Positions 8,220-16,497 of a DNA stretch of 46,400 nucleotides are shown one piece after another (the stretch's first letter is position 1; each line of letters starts with the position of its first letter). The translations under genes were made by a program, and so were the position numbers. Under the pieces are notes generated by a model, which saw only the letters and a list, made by a program, of their open reading frames with translations, made no database searches and had not been told where the DNA came from. Source of the stretch: JAHEEL01 sp034660035 (GTDB lineage: Bacteria; Actinomycetota; Acidimicrobiia; Spongiisociales; UBA5794); contig JAYEIJ010000037.1 of NCBI GenBank assembly GCA_034660035.1, positions 1 through 46,400 on the forward strand, given 5' to 3'.

Positions 8220-9599
8220 TCACTCCTCGACCGAAGCACCCCTGTACAAACGGAGGTAGACGTATCCGGCGACGCCCGCGACCAACGACCCGATGAAGAC
8301 GCCGATCTTGGCCTCGTCGGAGAACAGGTGTGCGTCCGGACTCGAACGGAAGGCGAGTTCCGAGATGAAGAGAGAGACGGTGAACCCGATACCGGCCAAG
8401 AACCCGAGACCGATGACGTGGGGGAAGGTCGTATGACGCGGCAACTGACCCAGGTTGAGCTTGAGACCAATCCATGTTGCGAGAGCAATCCCGACCGGTT
8501 TGCCGACGATGAGGCCGACGGAGACGCCGAGCGCCACGGGGCTGGTCACGGCCTCGAGAACGTCGATGTCGACGAATCGGACCCCCGCGTTGGCAAGGGC
8601 GAAGAGGGGGATGATCAGGAACGATGACCAGGGATGCAGCGCGTGTTCCCACCGCTCGAGCGGTGAGACCGACTCCCTGGCGATCGCCGCGAGTTCGAGG
8701 GCGTCCTGGTCGAGACGCGCGTGGGCCTGCGGTGACGCCGCGTCGCGATCCCAGCGCTCGAGGATCCACCCGGCTCGCCTGCGGAAGTCCACGTCGCTGT
8801 AGTAGGCCCGGGCCGGGACCAGAAGGCCCAGGATGACTCCTGCAACGGTTGCATGCACCCCGGATTCGAGGAAGGCGAACCAGGTGAACAGCGCAAGCGG
8901 GAGGTAGAAGATCCCGGCGCGGATTCCCGCCTTCCGGGCGACGGTGATCAGAGCCAGAGCGCCGGCAGCCACGATCAGCCAGATGAAGGCGAGGTCGTCC
9001 GTGTAGAAGACGGCGATGACGAGAATCGCCCCGATGTCGTCCACGATCGCAAGCGCAAGGAGAAACAACTTTGCTCCGATCGGGACCCGGGTCGACAGCA
9101 GCGCGATCACGCCCACGGAGAATGCGATGTCGGTAGCCATGGGGATTCCCCAACCGGCGATGGCGTCGGAGGGGCCGCTCGTTGCCACGAATGCCACGTA
9201 GATGAGGGCGGGGACGACCATCCCGCCTAGGGCGGCCACGGCGGGGAGCGACGCCTTCTTGACCGAGTTCAACTCGCCGACGACGAGTTCGCGCTTGATC
9301 TCGAGGCCTACGACGAAGAAGAAGATCGCCATCAGACCGTCGTTGACGAAGTGTTTCAGCGACTCGTCGAAGTGGAACCCCGCGATCTCGAACGTGATGT
9401 GGACGTCCCAGAACTCGAAGTAGGACTCCCCCCATGCCGAGTTCGCCCAGATGAGAGCGAGGATGGTGGCGGCGAGCAGCACGATCGCGCCGGAAGCCTC
9501 CGTCTTGGTGAACCCGAGCGCCGGACGAATGAAACGCCTCGGAATCATGTCGTCGGAGTGGATCCAGGTCTTGTGGAGTGGTTCGGTGTCACGGTCCAT
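8220..9599 (-). CDS. nhaA: Na+/H+ antiporter NhaA
   Basis: Inner-membrane antiporter that expels Na+ in exchange for H+ for pH and salt homeostasis. 459 residues, longer than E. coli NhaA mainly at both ends. The transport-site pair of aspartates is seen in LALAIVDDIGAILV (Asp187-Asp188, matching E. coli Asp163-Asp164), and FFFVVGLEIKRELVVGEL is the conserved helix II/III region. About twelve membrane segments can be followed. It is divergent from the Ca2+/Na+ antiporter gene with an 81-base promoter region between them. TACTCT (9615-9610, minus strand) lies ten bases before the start, so the leader is nearly absent. Confidence 0.93.
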   Translation of the reverse strand: MDRDTEPLHKTWIHSDDMIPRRFIRPALGFTKTEASGAIVLLAATILALIWANSAWGESYFEFWDVHITFEIAGFHFDESLKHFVNDGLMAIFFFVVGLEIKRELVVGELNSVKKASLPAVAALGGMVVPALIYVAFVATSGPSDAIAGWGIPMATDIAFSVGVIALLSTRVPIGAKLFLLALAIVDDIGAILVIAVFYTDDLAFIWLIVAAGALALITVARKAGIRAGIFYLPLALFTWFAFLESGVHATVAGVILGLLVPARAYYSDVDFRRRAGWILERWDRDAASPQAHARLDQDALELAAIARESVSPLERWEHALHPWSSFLIIPLFALANAGVRFVDIDVLEAVTSPVALGVSVGLIVGKPVGIALATWIGLKLNLGQLPRHTTFPHVIGLGFLAGIGFTVSLFISELAFRSSPDAHLFSDEAKIGVFIGSLVAGVAGYVYLRLYRGASVEE

Positions 9600-9680
9600 G
9601 CGGGTCCGGAGAGTAGCGGAGCGTGATCGACTGTCCGCTCAGGCGTGGGGGTACCATCCCACGCGTCTCGAAAGGTTCCG
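9600..9680. promoter_or_regulatory. Divergent promoter region between two ion antiporters
   Basis: Minus strand: TACTCT at 9615-9610 before nhaA. Plus strand: TACCAT at 9652-9657 before the Ca2+/Na+ antiporter, placing its transcript start near 9664. That leaves AAAGG (9671-9675) as ribosome site and excludes the earlier in-frame GTG at 9645, which would not be transcribed. Confidence 0.4.
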
Positions 9681-10673
9681 GTGCTTCTCGATCTCGTCAG
9701 GATCATCGGAGGGCTGATTGCCCTCATCTACGCCGCCGACCGGCTCGCGAAGTCGGCGGTGCGGATCTCGCGCGCCTTCGGGGTGTCCGTCATATTCATC
9801 GGTGCGGTCGTCGTTGGCTTCGGGACGTCGGTTCCGGAGTTCGTGGTATCGGCGCTCGCTGCGCTGGAAGGCGAACTCGACCTGGCCGTAGGCAACGTTG
9901 TCAGTTCGAACATCTCGAACGTGACACTGGTGCTCGGCTCGGCGGCGTTGATATCTCCGCTCGCCGCCAGAGGGAGGATCTTCAGGCGCGAGGGCGCTCT
10001 CATGTTCGCGTCCGTTGCCGTTCTGGCAGCCTTGCTCGCCAACGGATCGCTTGACGCTTGGGAGGGCTTCCTGCTGCTCGCTCTGCTCGGAGGCGCGATC
10101 TGGCTCATGATCGGGTGGTCGACCGGTGATCCGGACGCCTTGCTCGGCCGGGTCGATGACGAAGACAAAGTGAACTTCACCAAGGACCCTGAAGACATCG
10201 CCGCCTGGCGCAAGGAAGTGGGCAAGGAGATCCTCATCGGCGTAGGGGCACTGATCGTGACGGTGATCGCCGCAGACTTCCTGCTCGACGGTGTCCTCGG
10301 CGTGGGCGTGCACTTCGGGCTCTCAACGCTGTTCCTCGGTGTGATCACCGGAGTGGGCACGAGTCTTCCCGAGTTCGCGGCAGGTGTCGCCGCGGCGCGC
10401 AACCGGGAGCCGGAGTTGGTTCTGGGGAACGTTCTCGGGTCGAACATCTTCAACTCGCTGGGTGTTATCGGGCTCGCAGCGATTCTCGGTCCGGGAGAGC
10501 TATCCGCCGTCGGTATCCCGCTGCTGGCGATCATGGTCGGCGTGATGTTCGTCGCCGGAGCCTTCGCCTTGACCGGCAGGCGCATCAACCGGATCGAAGG
10601 CGGATTCCTGTTGGCGATGTTCGCCGCCTTCGTCATCTACACCTTCATCTGGCCCCTCAGGAGTCTGGCGTAG
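9681..10673 (+). CDS. Calcium/sodium antiporter, CaCA/YrbG family
   Basis: Membrane cation exchanger, probably Ca2+/Na+ or Ca2+/H+, 330 residues from GTG 9681. Both CaCA alpha-repeats are evident: GFGTSVPEFVVSALAA with GNVVSSNISN in the first half, and GVGTSLPEFAAGVAAA with GNVLGSNIFN in the second. The glutamates of the two PEF motifs coordinate the cation. About ten membrane segments with a central charged cytoplasmic loop (DDEDKVNFTKDPED). It shares a divergent promoter region with nhaA, suggesting a paired ion-homeostasis locus. Its stop codon lies within a hairpin arm. Confidence 0.9.
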   Translation: MLLDLVRIIGGLIALIYAADRLAKSAVRISRAFGVSVIFIGAVVVGFGTSVPEFVVSALAALEGELDLAVGNVVSSNISNVTLVLGSAALISPLAARGRIFRREGALMFASVAVLAALLANGSLDAWEGFLLLALLGGAIWLMIGWSTGDPDALLGRVDDEDKVNFTKDPEDIAAWRKEVGKEILIGVGALIVTVIAADFLLDGVLGVGVHFGLSTLFLGVITGVGTSLPEFAAGVAAARNREPELVLGNVLGSNIFNSLGVIGLAAILGPGELSAVGIPLLAIMVGVMFVAGAFALTGRRINRIEGGFLLAMFAAFVIYTFIWPLRSLA

Positions 10674-10708
10674 AAAACGGCACGATTCAGTCACTTTTCT
10701 ACGCCAGA
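10664..10708. terminator. Bidirectional terminator hairpin with the stop codon in its stem
   Basis: TCTGGCGTAGAAAA (10664-10677) and TTTTCTACGCCAGA (10695-10708) are perfect 14-bp inverted arms around a 17-base loop. The TAG stop of the antiporter (10671-10673) sits in the left arm. The A/T-ended arms give a U-run in both directions, so it can end both the antiporter transcript and the convergent acylase transcript. Confidence 0.6.
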
Positions 10709-10718
10709 GTCCAAAGGG

Positions 10719-13247
10719 TTAGGTGGACGGGACCAGGGTTTGGACTGATTCTGCTGCTGCGTCGATCTGGGCTCGTGTCCAGTTCATCGGGGAGTACTCG
10801 CCTGCGAGCCAGATGGGGATCATGTCGTCGTAGTGGGGGTGATCCGTATGTCCCGACTGGCCGGTCGTGTGCGTGGAGAGCGAGCGCGACAGGTCTGCCA
10901 GGTCGACGAGCATCCGCTCCGAAGGCAGCCAGTCGGTCTCGAAGCCGTCGTAGGCGGTCCACCCGGTCGCGTTGACGAGGTCCTTGCTGCCGGGCGTGGG
11001 GAACGGACCGCGGTTGAATCTATCCTCGATCACGCCGATCCCGGATTCGCCGAGCGTCTGATTGCGGAACGTGGAGAGGTGCATCTCGCCCCATTGCCAC
11101 TCGTTCGGGTCGTCACCGAACCAGCCCTTCAGATCCTCGTATGCGGCATCGAGCGATCGCTGCAAGATCGCGTCGCGGCTCTCGATCACGTCCGTCGCCC
11201 GGTCATCCCAGAAGGGGTCGTCGGGGAACTCGAGCATCTGACCGACGACGTAGAACCAGCGTCCGGCACCGTTCGGCCAGTAGTCCTCCGGCAGGTCGTC
11301 GTGGAAGGTGAGCTCGAGGATCCGGGACCACACGGCGTTGAACGCGGCCGCACCCGCCGAGTCGGCCTGGTTGCCGAGATCCCAGGATGCGAGGACTGCA
11401 CTGATCGGTGAGTCGAGGGACTTGAGATAGGGGAGCATCTGTTCGGCGTTGAGGCTGTACGAATCGAAATGGATCGAAGCGTGTCCGTCGAGGCCGATAC
11501 CGGTGTTCGAGCCGAGGAGATCGACGATCCGGCGTGCGCGGTAGCCGTAGTTCCAGTCGTGCGTGAGGTGGTGGGGGTAGGCGCTGTCCACGACGGCGTT
11601 GTTCGCCGTCACGATGTAGCCGCTCTCCGGGTTGAACGACCGGGGAAGTTCGTCGAACGGGATGAAGCCCGTCCACTCATACTCATCGGTCCAGCCGGGC
11701 ACAGGGAGTGTTCCGTCCCCGCCCGCGCGAATCGGGATACTGCCCGGGGACTGGTAGCCGATGTTCCCCTCGATGTCGGCGTAGATGACGTTCTGCGACG
11801 GAACAGCGAACGATCGCAGCGCCGTCCGGAACTCATCCCAGTTCGATGCGGTGTCGAGCCCGATGAACGCCTCAACGATCCCGGGATTGGTGTCGAGAGC
11901 GGTCCACCGCAGCGCAACGGCGTACGGCTCGGGCGTCTCGACGCCCGAATTCGCGAAGTCCTCCAGGTCCCCGTAAGCGTCCGAGATGATGGGACCGTGC
12001 CTGGTGGTCTTGACCTCGATCGTGACCGGATCACCACCTGCGACGTTGATCGTCTCCTCCCTGACCTCCATGTCGATCCAGTCGCCGTTGACCTCGTACT
12101 GGTTCGGGTTGTCGGGGTTGATCTTCTCGATGAAGAGATCCTGGACGTCCGGAGCGAGATTGGTGACGCCCCACGCGATGTTGGCGTTGTGCCCGATGAT
12201 GACGCCCGGCACCCCGGCGAACGAGAACCCTGCGACGTCGAACGGGCAGGCGTCCGACACGTCGGTGCAATGGAGGCCGACCTGATACCAGATCGACGGC
12301 ATCTGGATGCCGAGGTGGGTGTCGTTGGCGAGGATCGGTGATCCGGTGTCCGTGAGATCCCCGGACACGACCCATGAATTGGAGCCGATGCCGGAATCCG
12401 TGCCGCCTACGCCCATCGTTGAGATGAGGTCGAGCTTCCCCTGAACCGAGGCCAAGGCCGTTCGAATCCCGGGGGTCACTCGAAGGGACGCCGTCGGCGC
12501 CGAATCGTTGGTATCGGCCGGCACGATGAAGGGATTGATGTCACCAGGGTACGGCGGGAACAGTTGAGCAACCTGCTCTTCGCTGAGTGATCCGAGCAAC
12601 ATCGCCCGTTCGATCTCAGCACCCATGTTGCCGCCCAGGTCCCATGCCATCGCGATGCCCCACGTCAGCGTATCGACGGGGTCCCACATCTCCGGGTCGT
12701 AACCATGATTCAAGAGCTCGAGGATCGTGTACTCGAAGCTCAGGTCGGCAGGCGATTGGGTTGCAAGGTAGGCGTTCACGCCCTCGGAGTACGCCTCTAT
12801 GACCGCCCGGTTCTCAGGTGTCGCGGCCGCGTACTGCGCCGCGGCGACATCGTGCCAGCCGAGGGTTCGCAGGAAGGTGTCGGTTTCTACCTGCGTGTCG
12901 CCGAACATCTCGGAGAGCCGTCCCGCACCGATGTGGCGCCATACGTCCATCTGCCAGAACCGGTCCTGAGCGTGGACGAATCCTTGCGCCATGAAGAGGT
13001 CATGCGAGGTGTCGGCGTAGATGTGGGGGACCCCCATGTCGTCGCGCACGACTTCGACGCTTGCCTCGAGACCGGCGATCGCCACTTCGCCGTCAACGTC
13101 CGGGAAGGCGCGCCGCACCGAGATGCTCATGAACAGCACCGCGCCGAGTACAGCGATCACGAGCAGGGCCACGATGCCGCCGAGCACGATCTTCCACCAT
13201 CTGCGCGACTGCTTCGACCCGTCATCCGGTGCTGCTGTATCACTCAT
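10719..13247 (-). CDS. Penicillin acylase-family Ntn hydrolase (membrane-anchored)
   Basis: 842-residue member of the penicillin G acylase / acyl-homoserine-lactone acylase family, made as a precursor that self-cleaves into alpha and beta chains. The N-terminal nucleophile of the beta chain is Ser289 in the GSNSWVVSG motif, preceded by the spacer region that autoproteolysis removes. Residues about 19-41 form a signal-anchor helix (IVLGGIVALLVIAVLGAVLF), so the enzyme is exported. GVPHIYADT and ANDTHLGIQMPSIWYQ are further family signatures. Start chosen at ATG 13247, with TACGAT ending eight bases upstream; longer in-frame extensions overlap the divergent bpa gene. Substrate could be N-acyl amino compounds, peptides or signal lactones; not determinable. 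Confidence 0.88.
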   Translation of the reverse strand: MSDTAAPDDGSKQSRRWWKIVLGGIVALLVIAVLGAVLFMSISVRRAFPDVDGEVAIAGLEASVEVVRDDMGVPHIYADTSHDLFMAQGFVHAQDRFWQMDVWRHIGAGRLSEMFGDTQVETDTFLRTLGWHDVAAAQYAAATPENRAVIEAYSEGVNAYLATQSPADLSFEYTILELLNHGYDPEMWDPVDTLTWGIAMAWDLGGNMGAEIERAMLLGSLSEEQVAQLFPPYPGDINPFIVPADTNDSAPTASLRVTPGIRTALASVQGKLDLISTMGVGGTDSGIGSNSWVVSGDLTDTGSPILANDTHLGIQMPSIWYQVGLHCTDVSDACPFDVAGFSFAGVPGVIIGHNANIAWGVTNLAPDVQDLFIEKINPDNPNQYEVNGDWIDMEVREETINVAGGDPVTIEVKTTRHGPIISDAYGDLEDFANSGVETPEPYAVALRWTALDTNPGIVEAFIGLDTASNWDEFRTALRSFAVPSQNVIYADIEGNIGYQSPGSIPIRAGGDGTLPVPGWTDEYEWTGFIPFDELPRSFNPESGYIVTANNAVVDSAYPHHLTHDWNYGYRARRIVDLLGSNTGIGLDGHASIHFDSYSLNAEQMLPYLKSLDSPISAVLASWDLGNQADSAGAAAFNAVWSRILELTFHDDLPEDYWPNGAGRWFYVVGQMLEFPDDPFWDDRATDVIESRDAILQRSLDAAYEDLKGWFGDDPNEWQWGEMHLSTFRNQTLGESGIGVIEDRFNRGPFPTPGSKDLVNATGWTAYDGFETDWLPSERMLVDLADLSRSLSTHTTGQSGHTDHPHYDDMIPIWLAGEYSPMNWTRAQIDAAAESVQTLVPST

Positions 13248-13314
13248 GACCGGCGATCGTACTCGGTTCACCTCTACCGTTCCGTCGCGACGCGTGTCGT
13301 CGTACCATGGTGGT
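13248..13314. promoter_or_regulatory. Divergent, apparently leaderless promoters (acylase / bpa)
   Basis: Minus strand: TACGAT (13261-13256) ends 8 bases before the acylase ATG. Plus strand: TACCAT (13303-13308) ends 6 bases before the bpa ATG at 13315. Both fit TANNNT -10 boxes positioned so that transcription starts at or next to the start codon. No Shine-Dalgarno is seen for bpa. Confidence 0.5.
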
Positions 13315-13812
13315 ATGGAAGACACGACCGAACCGGCAGACGCGCAGAGCGACGAGGAGCCGATCACCCCGCAGGTGGTCGACGACCCCGCCGACGAGGG
13401 AGACGAGAACGGCGGTACGTTCGTGACCGAACCCTCGAAGCTCATTCGGATCGCCTCGATGACCCGGGCGATGCTCGAAGAGGTCCGGGCGTCGGGCATG
13501 GACGATCTTGGACGACAGAGGCTTCTCGCCGTCTACCACCGATCCATCGATGAGTTGCGGGACGTGCTATCCGACGACCTCAAAGAGGAACTCGATTCGA
13601 TCTTCGTGCCACTCGAGAGCGAGACTCCTACCGAGCCCGAGATCCGAGTTGCCCAGGCACAGCTCGTCGGGTGGCTCGAGGGACTCTTCCATGGAATCCA
13701 GGCATCCCTCTGGTCACAGCAGATGTCGGCCCAGGCACAACTCGAGCAGATGGGCCGACGTAAGGCTCTCGAACCGCCGGGCGATGAGGAGCAACCGGGG
13801 CTCTATCTGTAG
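13315..13812 (+). CDS. bpa: Bacterial proteasome activator Bpa/PafE
   Basis: ATP-independent ring-forming activator of the 20S proteasome, feeding unfolded substrates to it in the cytoplasm. 165 residues. An acidic, disordered N-terminus (1-38) is followed by a helical core. The strongly conserved RVAQAQLVGWLEGLFHGIQ (about 111-129) closely matches Mycobacterium Rv3780. The C-terminus is Gly-Leu-Tyr-Leu, matching the Gly-Gln-Tyr-Leu tail that docks into proteasome alpha-ring pockets. It stands alone here; the proteasome core genes must be elsewhere. The gene is divergent from the acylase and probably leaderless. Its presence restricts the source to proteasome-bearing actinobacteria. Confidence 0.92.
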   Translation: MEDTTEPADAQSDEEPITPQVVDDPADEGDENGGTFVTEPSKLIRIASMTRAMLEEVRASGMDDLGRQRLLAVYHRSIDELRDVLSDDLKEELDSIFVPLESETPTEPEIRVAQAQLVGWLEGLFHGIQASLWSQQMSAQAQLEQMGRRKALEPPGDEEQPGLYL

Positions 13813-13847
13813 ACCGACTCCGGTCCCAAAGGTGGTCACCCGCTCGC

Positions 13848-13871
13848 TACGCTTCCCTATCCAATGAGGAA
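13848..13871 (+). promoter_or_regulatory. Candidate promoter and ribosome site of the AOR gene
   Basis: TACGCT (13848-13853) is a TANNNT -10 candidate that would start transcription near 13860. GAGGA (13866-13870) then serves ATG 13878. A GGTCCCAAA stretch at 13823-13831 resembles half of a DosR box but the other half is poor. Confidence 0.35.
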
Positions 13872-13877
13872 CGATCC

Positions 13878-15713
13878 ATGATGGATGCGCTCACGCTGCT
13901 TCCGCCGACTTCCGTTGTCGTGAACCGGTACCACGTGGATCTGACCAATCTGGAGGTCCGGTTCGAGCCGGTGCAGAGCGACGATCTCGAGGATGCTCTC
14001 GGCGGTATCGCTCGGGCGACCAAACTGCTCGCCGCTGTCGACGTCGACGACCCGTACGCCCCTTCTGCGCCCCTCATCATGAACCTCGGTCTGTTGAGCG
14101 GCACGCGTGTGATGACCGGACTACGGACGTTCTTCCACGGCTACTCACCGTTGAAGGTCTCCGACAGCGGAACACCCGGTCTCATGTGGAGTGCCGGGAG
14201 CGGCCACTTCGGCACCAAGCTGCGCGGCCTCGGGATCGATGAGGTGATCTTCACCGGTCGGGCGGAGCGGCCGACGCTGCTGCATCTCACGCCGGGAGAA
14301 GATGGCGAACCTGCCGTCTTCGAGTTCTTGGACGCATCGGACCTCTCCGGAGCCACGACCAACGAGCGTATCCAGGGGTTGCACGGCCGCTACCCCGAAG
14401 CACATTTCGCGGTGATCGGAGCGGCGGGTGAGCACTACGAGTCGGTGCGCTATGCATCGATCGCCCTCTCGACGGACAACCAACTCGAGAGCGGGGACGC
14501 GAAGCCGCGCTTCTGCGGTCGCGGGGGCTACGGCGGTGTGATGGGCTCGAAGAACCTATGGGCGATCGCCGCCGACGGACCCGATCCCGGCCGGGTGAGA
14601 GGACTACGGGACGTGAACCGGGAGATCAACACCGGTCCGGGAAGCGCCCGGTACCGGGATCTGGAGCATGACAGAGGCGGCACGTGGCGCATGGTGCCAT
14701 GGCTGGGTGAAGAGAACATGCTGCCCGAGGAGAACTTCTCCCCGACCGGAACCGACCGTCCTGCTCGGCTTGCCCGATCGAGCATCGAGTCGGGTCCCTA
14801 CGAGGTTCGAGCCGAAGGTTGCTACCTCTGCGGCATCCGTTGCCACAAGAACGTGTACGACAAGGCACCCGATGGAGAGACCGGTCCGTTCCGAGCGAAG
14901 GTCGACTACGAACCGTTGGGGCTCCTCTCGTTCAACCTCGGTGTGCACGACCCCGACGCGGCGCTATCGCTGATCGACCTCGTCGACGAGTTGGGGATGG
15001 ATGCGATCTCGCTCGGTGTGACGCTTGGCTATGCCATGGATTTCAACCGGCGCACCGGGGGAGGCCTGGCCGGCGGTATTGGCTTCGGACAGGTCACCGC
15101 GTTGATGGACACGATCCGGGAAGTGGCCGCCGGACGACTCCCAGAAGTGGGACAAGGTACGAAGCGCCTAGCGGACCAAACGGGAGAACGGGGGTTCGCT
15201 ATGCAATCGAAGGGCATCGAGTTCCCCGCATACCTTCCCCACACGAATCCGGGGTATCCCTGGGCTCTCGCAGGCGGCCACATGGCGATGCGTACGTACC
15301 TTCTGTACTTCACCGAACGGCAAACTGATGTCGACTACTGGGTGGAAGCGATCACGGCCAGCGGGCCACTGTTTCTGATGGACGACATCACAGGCCTCTG
15401 CAAGTTCGCGGGAATCTCAGCTGATCTCGAGGCAGAGGCATTGGGATTAGCGACAGGGATCGCGACAACAGGGGAAGAACTCTCAGCCGCCGTCATGAAC
15501 ACGTTTCTGCGCGGCTACGCGAACGAGCGACGCACGGGTTTCACTGTTGAGGACTATCGCCTCCCAGCAGAGGCACACGGGCCGGTGGGGGACGCCGACA
15601 TCGAGGTGTTCAACACACCCGAGTTCTTCACAGAGCTTCGGAGACGGGTCACGGAGGAACTGGACCGTCGCGTCGCCGAAGCCGGATTCGATTCAGTAGA
15701 AAGTAGAAAGTAG
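13878..15713 (+). CDS. Tungsten-type aldehyde:ferredoxin oxidoreductase
   Basis: Oxygen-sensitive enzyme using a tungsten (or molybdenum) bis-pterin and one [4Fe-4S] cluster to interconvert aldehydes and carboxylates with ferredoxin. 611 residues, full family length. The pterin motif GRGGYGGVMGSKNL (about 214-227) is near-perfect. Cluster ligands are CYLCGIRC (Cys315, Cys318, Cys322) and Cys508 in DITGLC, matching the CX2CX3C...C pattern. Start at ATG 13878 after GAGGA; a second ATG follows at 13881. The last residues (VESRK, stop) are encoded by a 7-bp repeat. Neighbours give no pathway; a hypoxic or fermentative role is inferred from cofactor and from the DevSR pair nearby. Confidence 0.9.
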   Translation: MMDALTLLPPTSVVVNRYHVDLTNLEVRFEPVQSDDLEDALGGIARATKLLAAVDVDDPYAPSAPLIMNLGLLSGTRVMTGLRTFFHGYSPLKVSDSGTPGLMWSAGSGHFGTKLRGLGIDEVIFTGRAERPTLLHLTPGEDGEPAVFEFLDASDLSGATTNERIQGLHGRYPEAHFAVIGAAGEHYESVRYASIALSTDNQLESGDAKPRFCGRGGYGGVMGSKNLWAIAADGPDPGRVRGLRDVNREINTGPGSARYRDLEHDRGGTWRMVPWLGEENMLPEENFSPTGTDRPARLARSSIESGPYEVRAEGCYLCGIRCHKNVYDKAPDGETGPFRAKVDYEPLGLLSFNLGVHDPDAALSLIDLVDELGMDAISLGVTLGYAMDFNRRTGGGLAGGIGFGQVTALMDTIREVAAGRLPEVGQGTKRLADQTGERGFAMQSKGIEFPAYLPHTNPGYPWALAGGHMAMRTYLLYFTERQTDVDYWVEAITASGPLFLMDDITGLCKFAGISADLEAEALGLATGIATTGEELSAAVMNTFLRGYANERRTGFTVEDYRLPAEAHGPVGDADIEVFNTPEFFTELRRRVTEELDRRVAEAGFDSVESRK

Positions 15714-15716
15714 AAA
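15696..15716 (+). repeat. Heptamer array (GTAGAAA)x3 over the AOR stop codon
   Basis: Three exact copies of GTAGAAA. The TAG of the third copy (15711-15713) is the AOR stop codon, so the array begins inside the coding sequence and supplies its end. Confidence 0.85.
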
Positions 15717-15723
15717 GACCAGA

Positions 15724-15740
15724 GCTGCAAGCTGCAAGCT
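15724..15740 (+). repeat. Heptamer pair (GCTGCAA)x2.4
   Basis: Two exact copies of GCTGCAA plus GCT, eight bases downstream of the GTAGAAA array in the same convergent intergenic gap. A degenerate AGCAGGA pair follows (15744-15750 and 15763-15769). Confidence 0.7.
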
Positions 15741-15783
15741 TTGAGCAGGAAGAACAAGCTTCCAGCAGGACAAGTCATACTTC

Positions 15784-15840
15784 ACGGACTACGGACTACG
15801 GACTACGGACTACGGACTACGGACTACGGACTACGGACTA
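15784..15840 (+). repeat. Heptamer array (ACGGACT)x8
   Basis: Eight perfect copies of ACGGACT plus one base, in the gap between the AOR gene and the convergent FHA gene. It is the longest perfect array in the window. The same word (as ACTACGG) forms a shorter array at 44604-44631. Confidence 0.97.
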
Positions 15841-15859
15841 CCGAGCACAAAGCGCTCGC

Positions 15860-16411
15860 TCAGTTGCCGACGATTCCTACGAACAGCGTCAGGATCGCCA
15901 GCACGGCGGTCACCGCGATCATTGCCCACACCGACCAAGTGAGGCCCTTGATCGACTTCACCGTGTCATTCAGAGAAGCGATCAGATCATCGAGCCGCGG
16001 GTCGACATTGCCGGGCGCCGTCGCCTGGGTGGCCGGAGCAAGGCGTGTCCGCTGGGCGGATGCCGGCGCCGGGGCAGGGGAGACGGTCGGCTTGGGCTCG
16101 GTCGGCTTCGTCGTCGCAGTGGTCATCGGGGTGAGCACGATCTCGGTGCCCTCAGCCGGGTGACCGAGTCGAATCGTCGTCGGACCCTTGATGTCGAGGA
16201 ACTGGATGCGAGCACCGCTGTGGAACGTCCCGTTGCGGCTCGACGCATCTTGCACGATCCAGTGGGAGCCGTCGTACTTGACCACTGCGTGCCGTCGCGA
16301 AATGCCGGGGCGCGCCACCTTGATCGTCGCGGCTGCATCCGCGCCGATCACGGCCGTCGTTCCGGCAGGAATGGTGACGTCTTCGCCTGCCGCGGTGACC
16401 CTCAGGTCCAT
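15860..16411 (-). CDS. FHA-domain protein with C-terminal membrane anchor
   Basis: 183 residues. An N-terminal forkhead-associated domain binds phosphothreonine peptides: the motifs ISRRHAVVKYDG and SSRNGTF carry the conserved Ser, Arg, His and Asn. A Pro/Thr/Ala-rich linker (about 95-130) leads to a helical stretch and a single C-terminal helix (VWAMIAVTAVLAILTLFVGIV), so the FHA domain faces the cytoplasm. GGGGGA precedes the ATG closely. It lies 86 bases downstream of the DevS-like kinase in the same direction. FHA proteins normally read Ser/Thr-kinase signals; no such kinase is in the window. Confidence 0.85.
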   Translation of the reverse strand: MDLRVTAAGEDVTIPAGTTAVIGADAAATIKVARPGISRRHAVVKYDGSHWIVQDASSRNGTFHSGARIQFLDIKGPTTIRLGHPAEGTEIVLTPMTTATTKPTEPKPTVSPAPAPASAQRTRLAPATQATAPGNVDPRLDDLIASLNDTVKSIKGLTWSVWAMIAVTAVLAILTLFVGIVGN

Positions 16412-16497
16412 GGATCCCCCATGTCGTGTGAACTGCTCTAGACCTGGAATCTAGCGGTTGTCGGTGCTACACCGGAAATGCAGTAGTCGGTGGTTCG

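Noticed and set aside
7279..9435. Very long open frame on the minus strand across the methyltransferase and NhaA genes
   Set aside because: It is antisense to the methyltransferase and out of frame with NhaA, both with clear motifs, and its translation is Arg/Gly-rich low complexity, typical of GC-rich shadow frames.
13823..13831. DosR box upstream of the AOR gene
   Set aside because: Only one half (GGTCCCAAA) fits; the full 20-base comparison gives about 11 matches, too weak.
15784..15840. Heptamer array as a CRISPR
   Set aside because: The units are contiguous 7-mers without spacers, and there are no cas genes.
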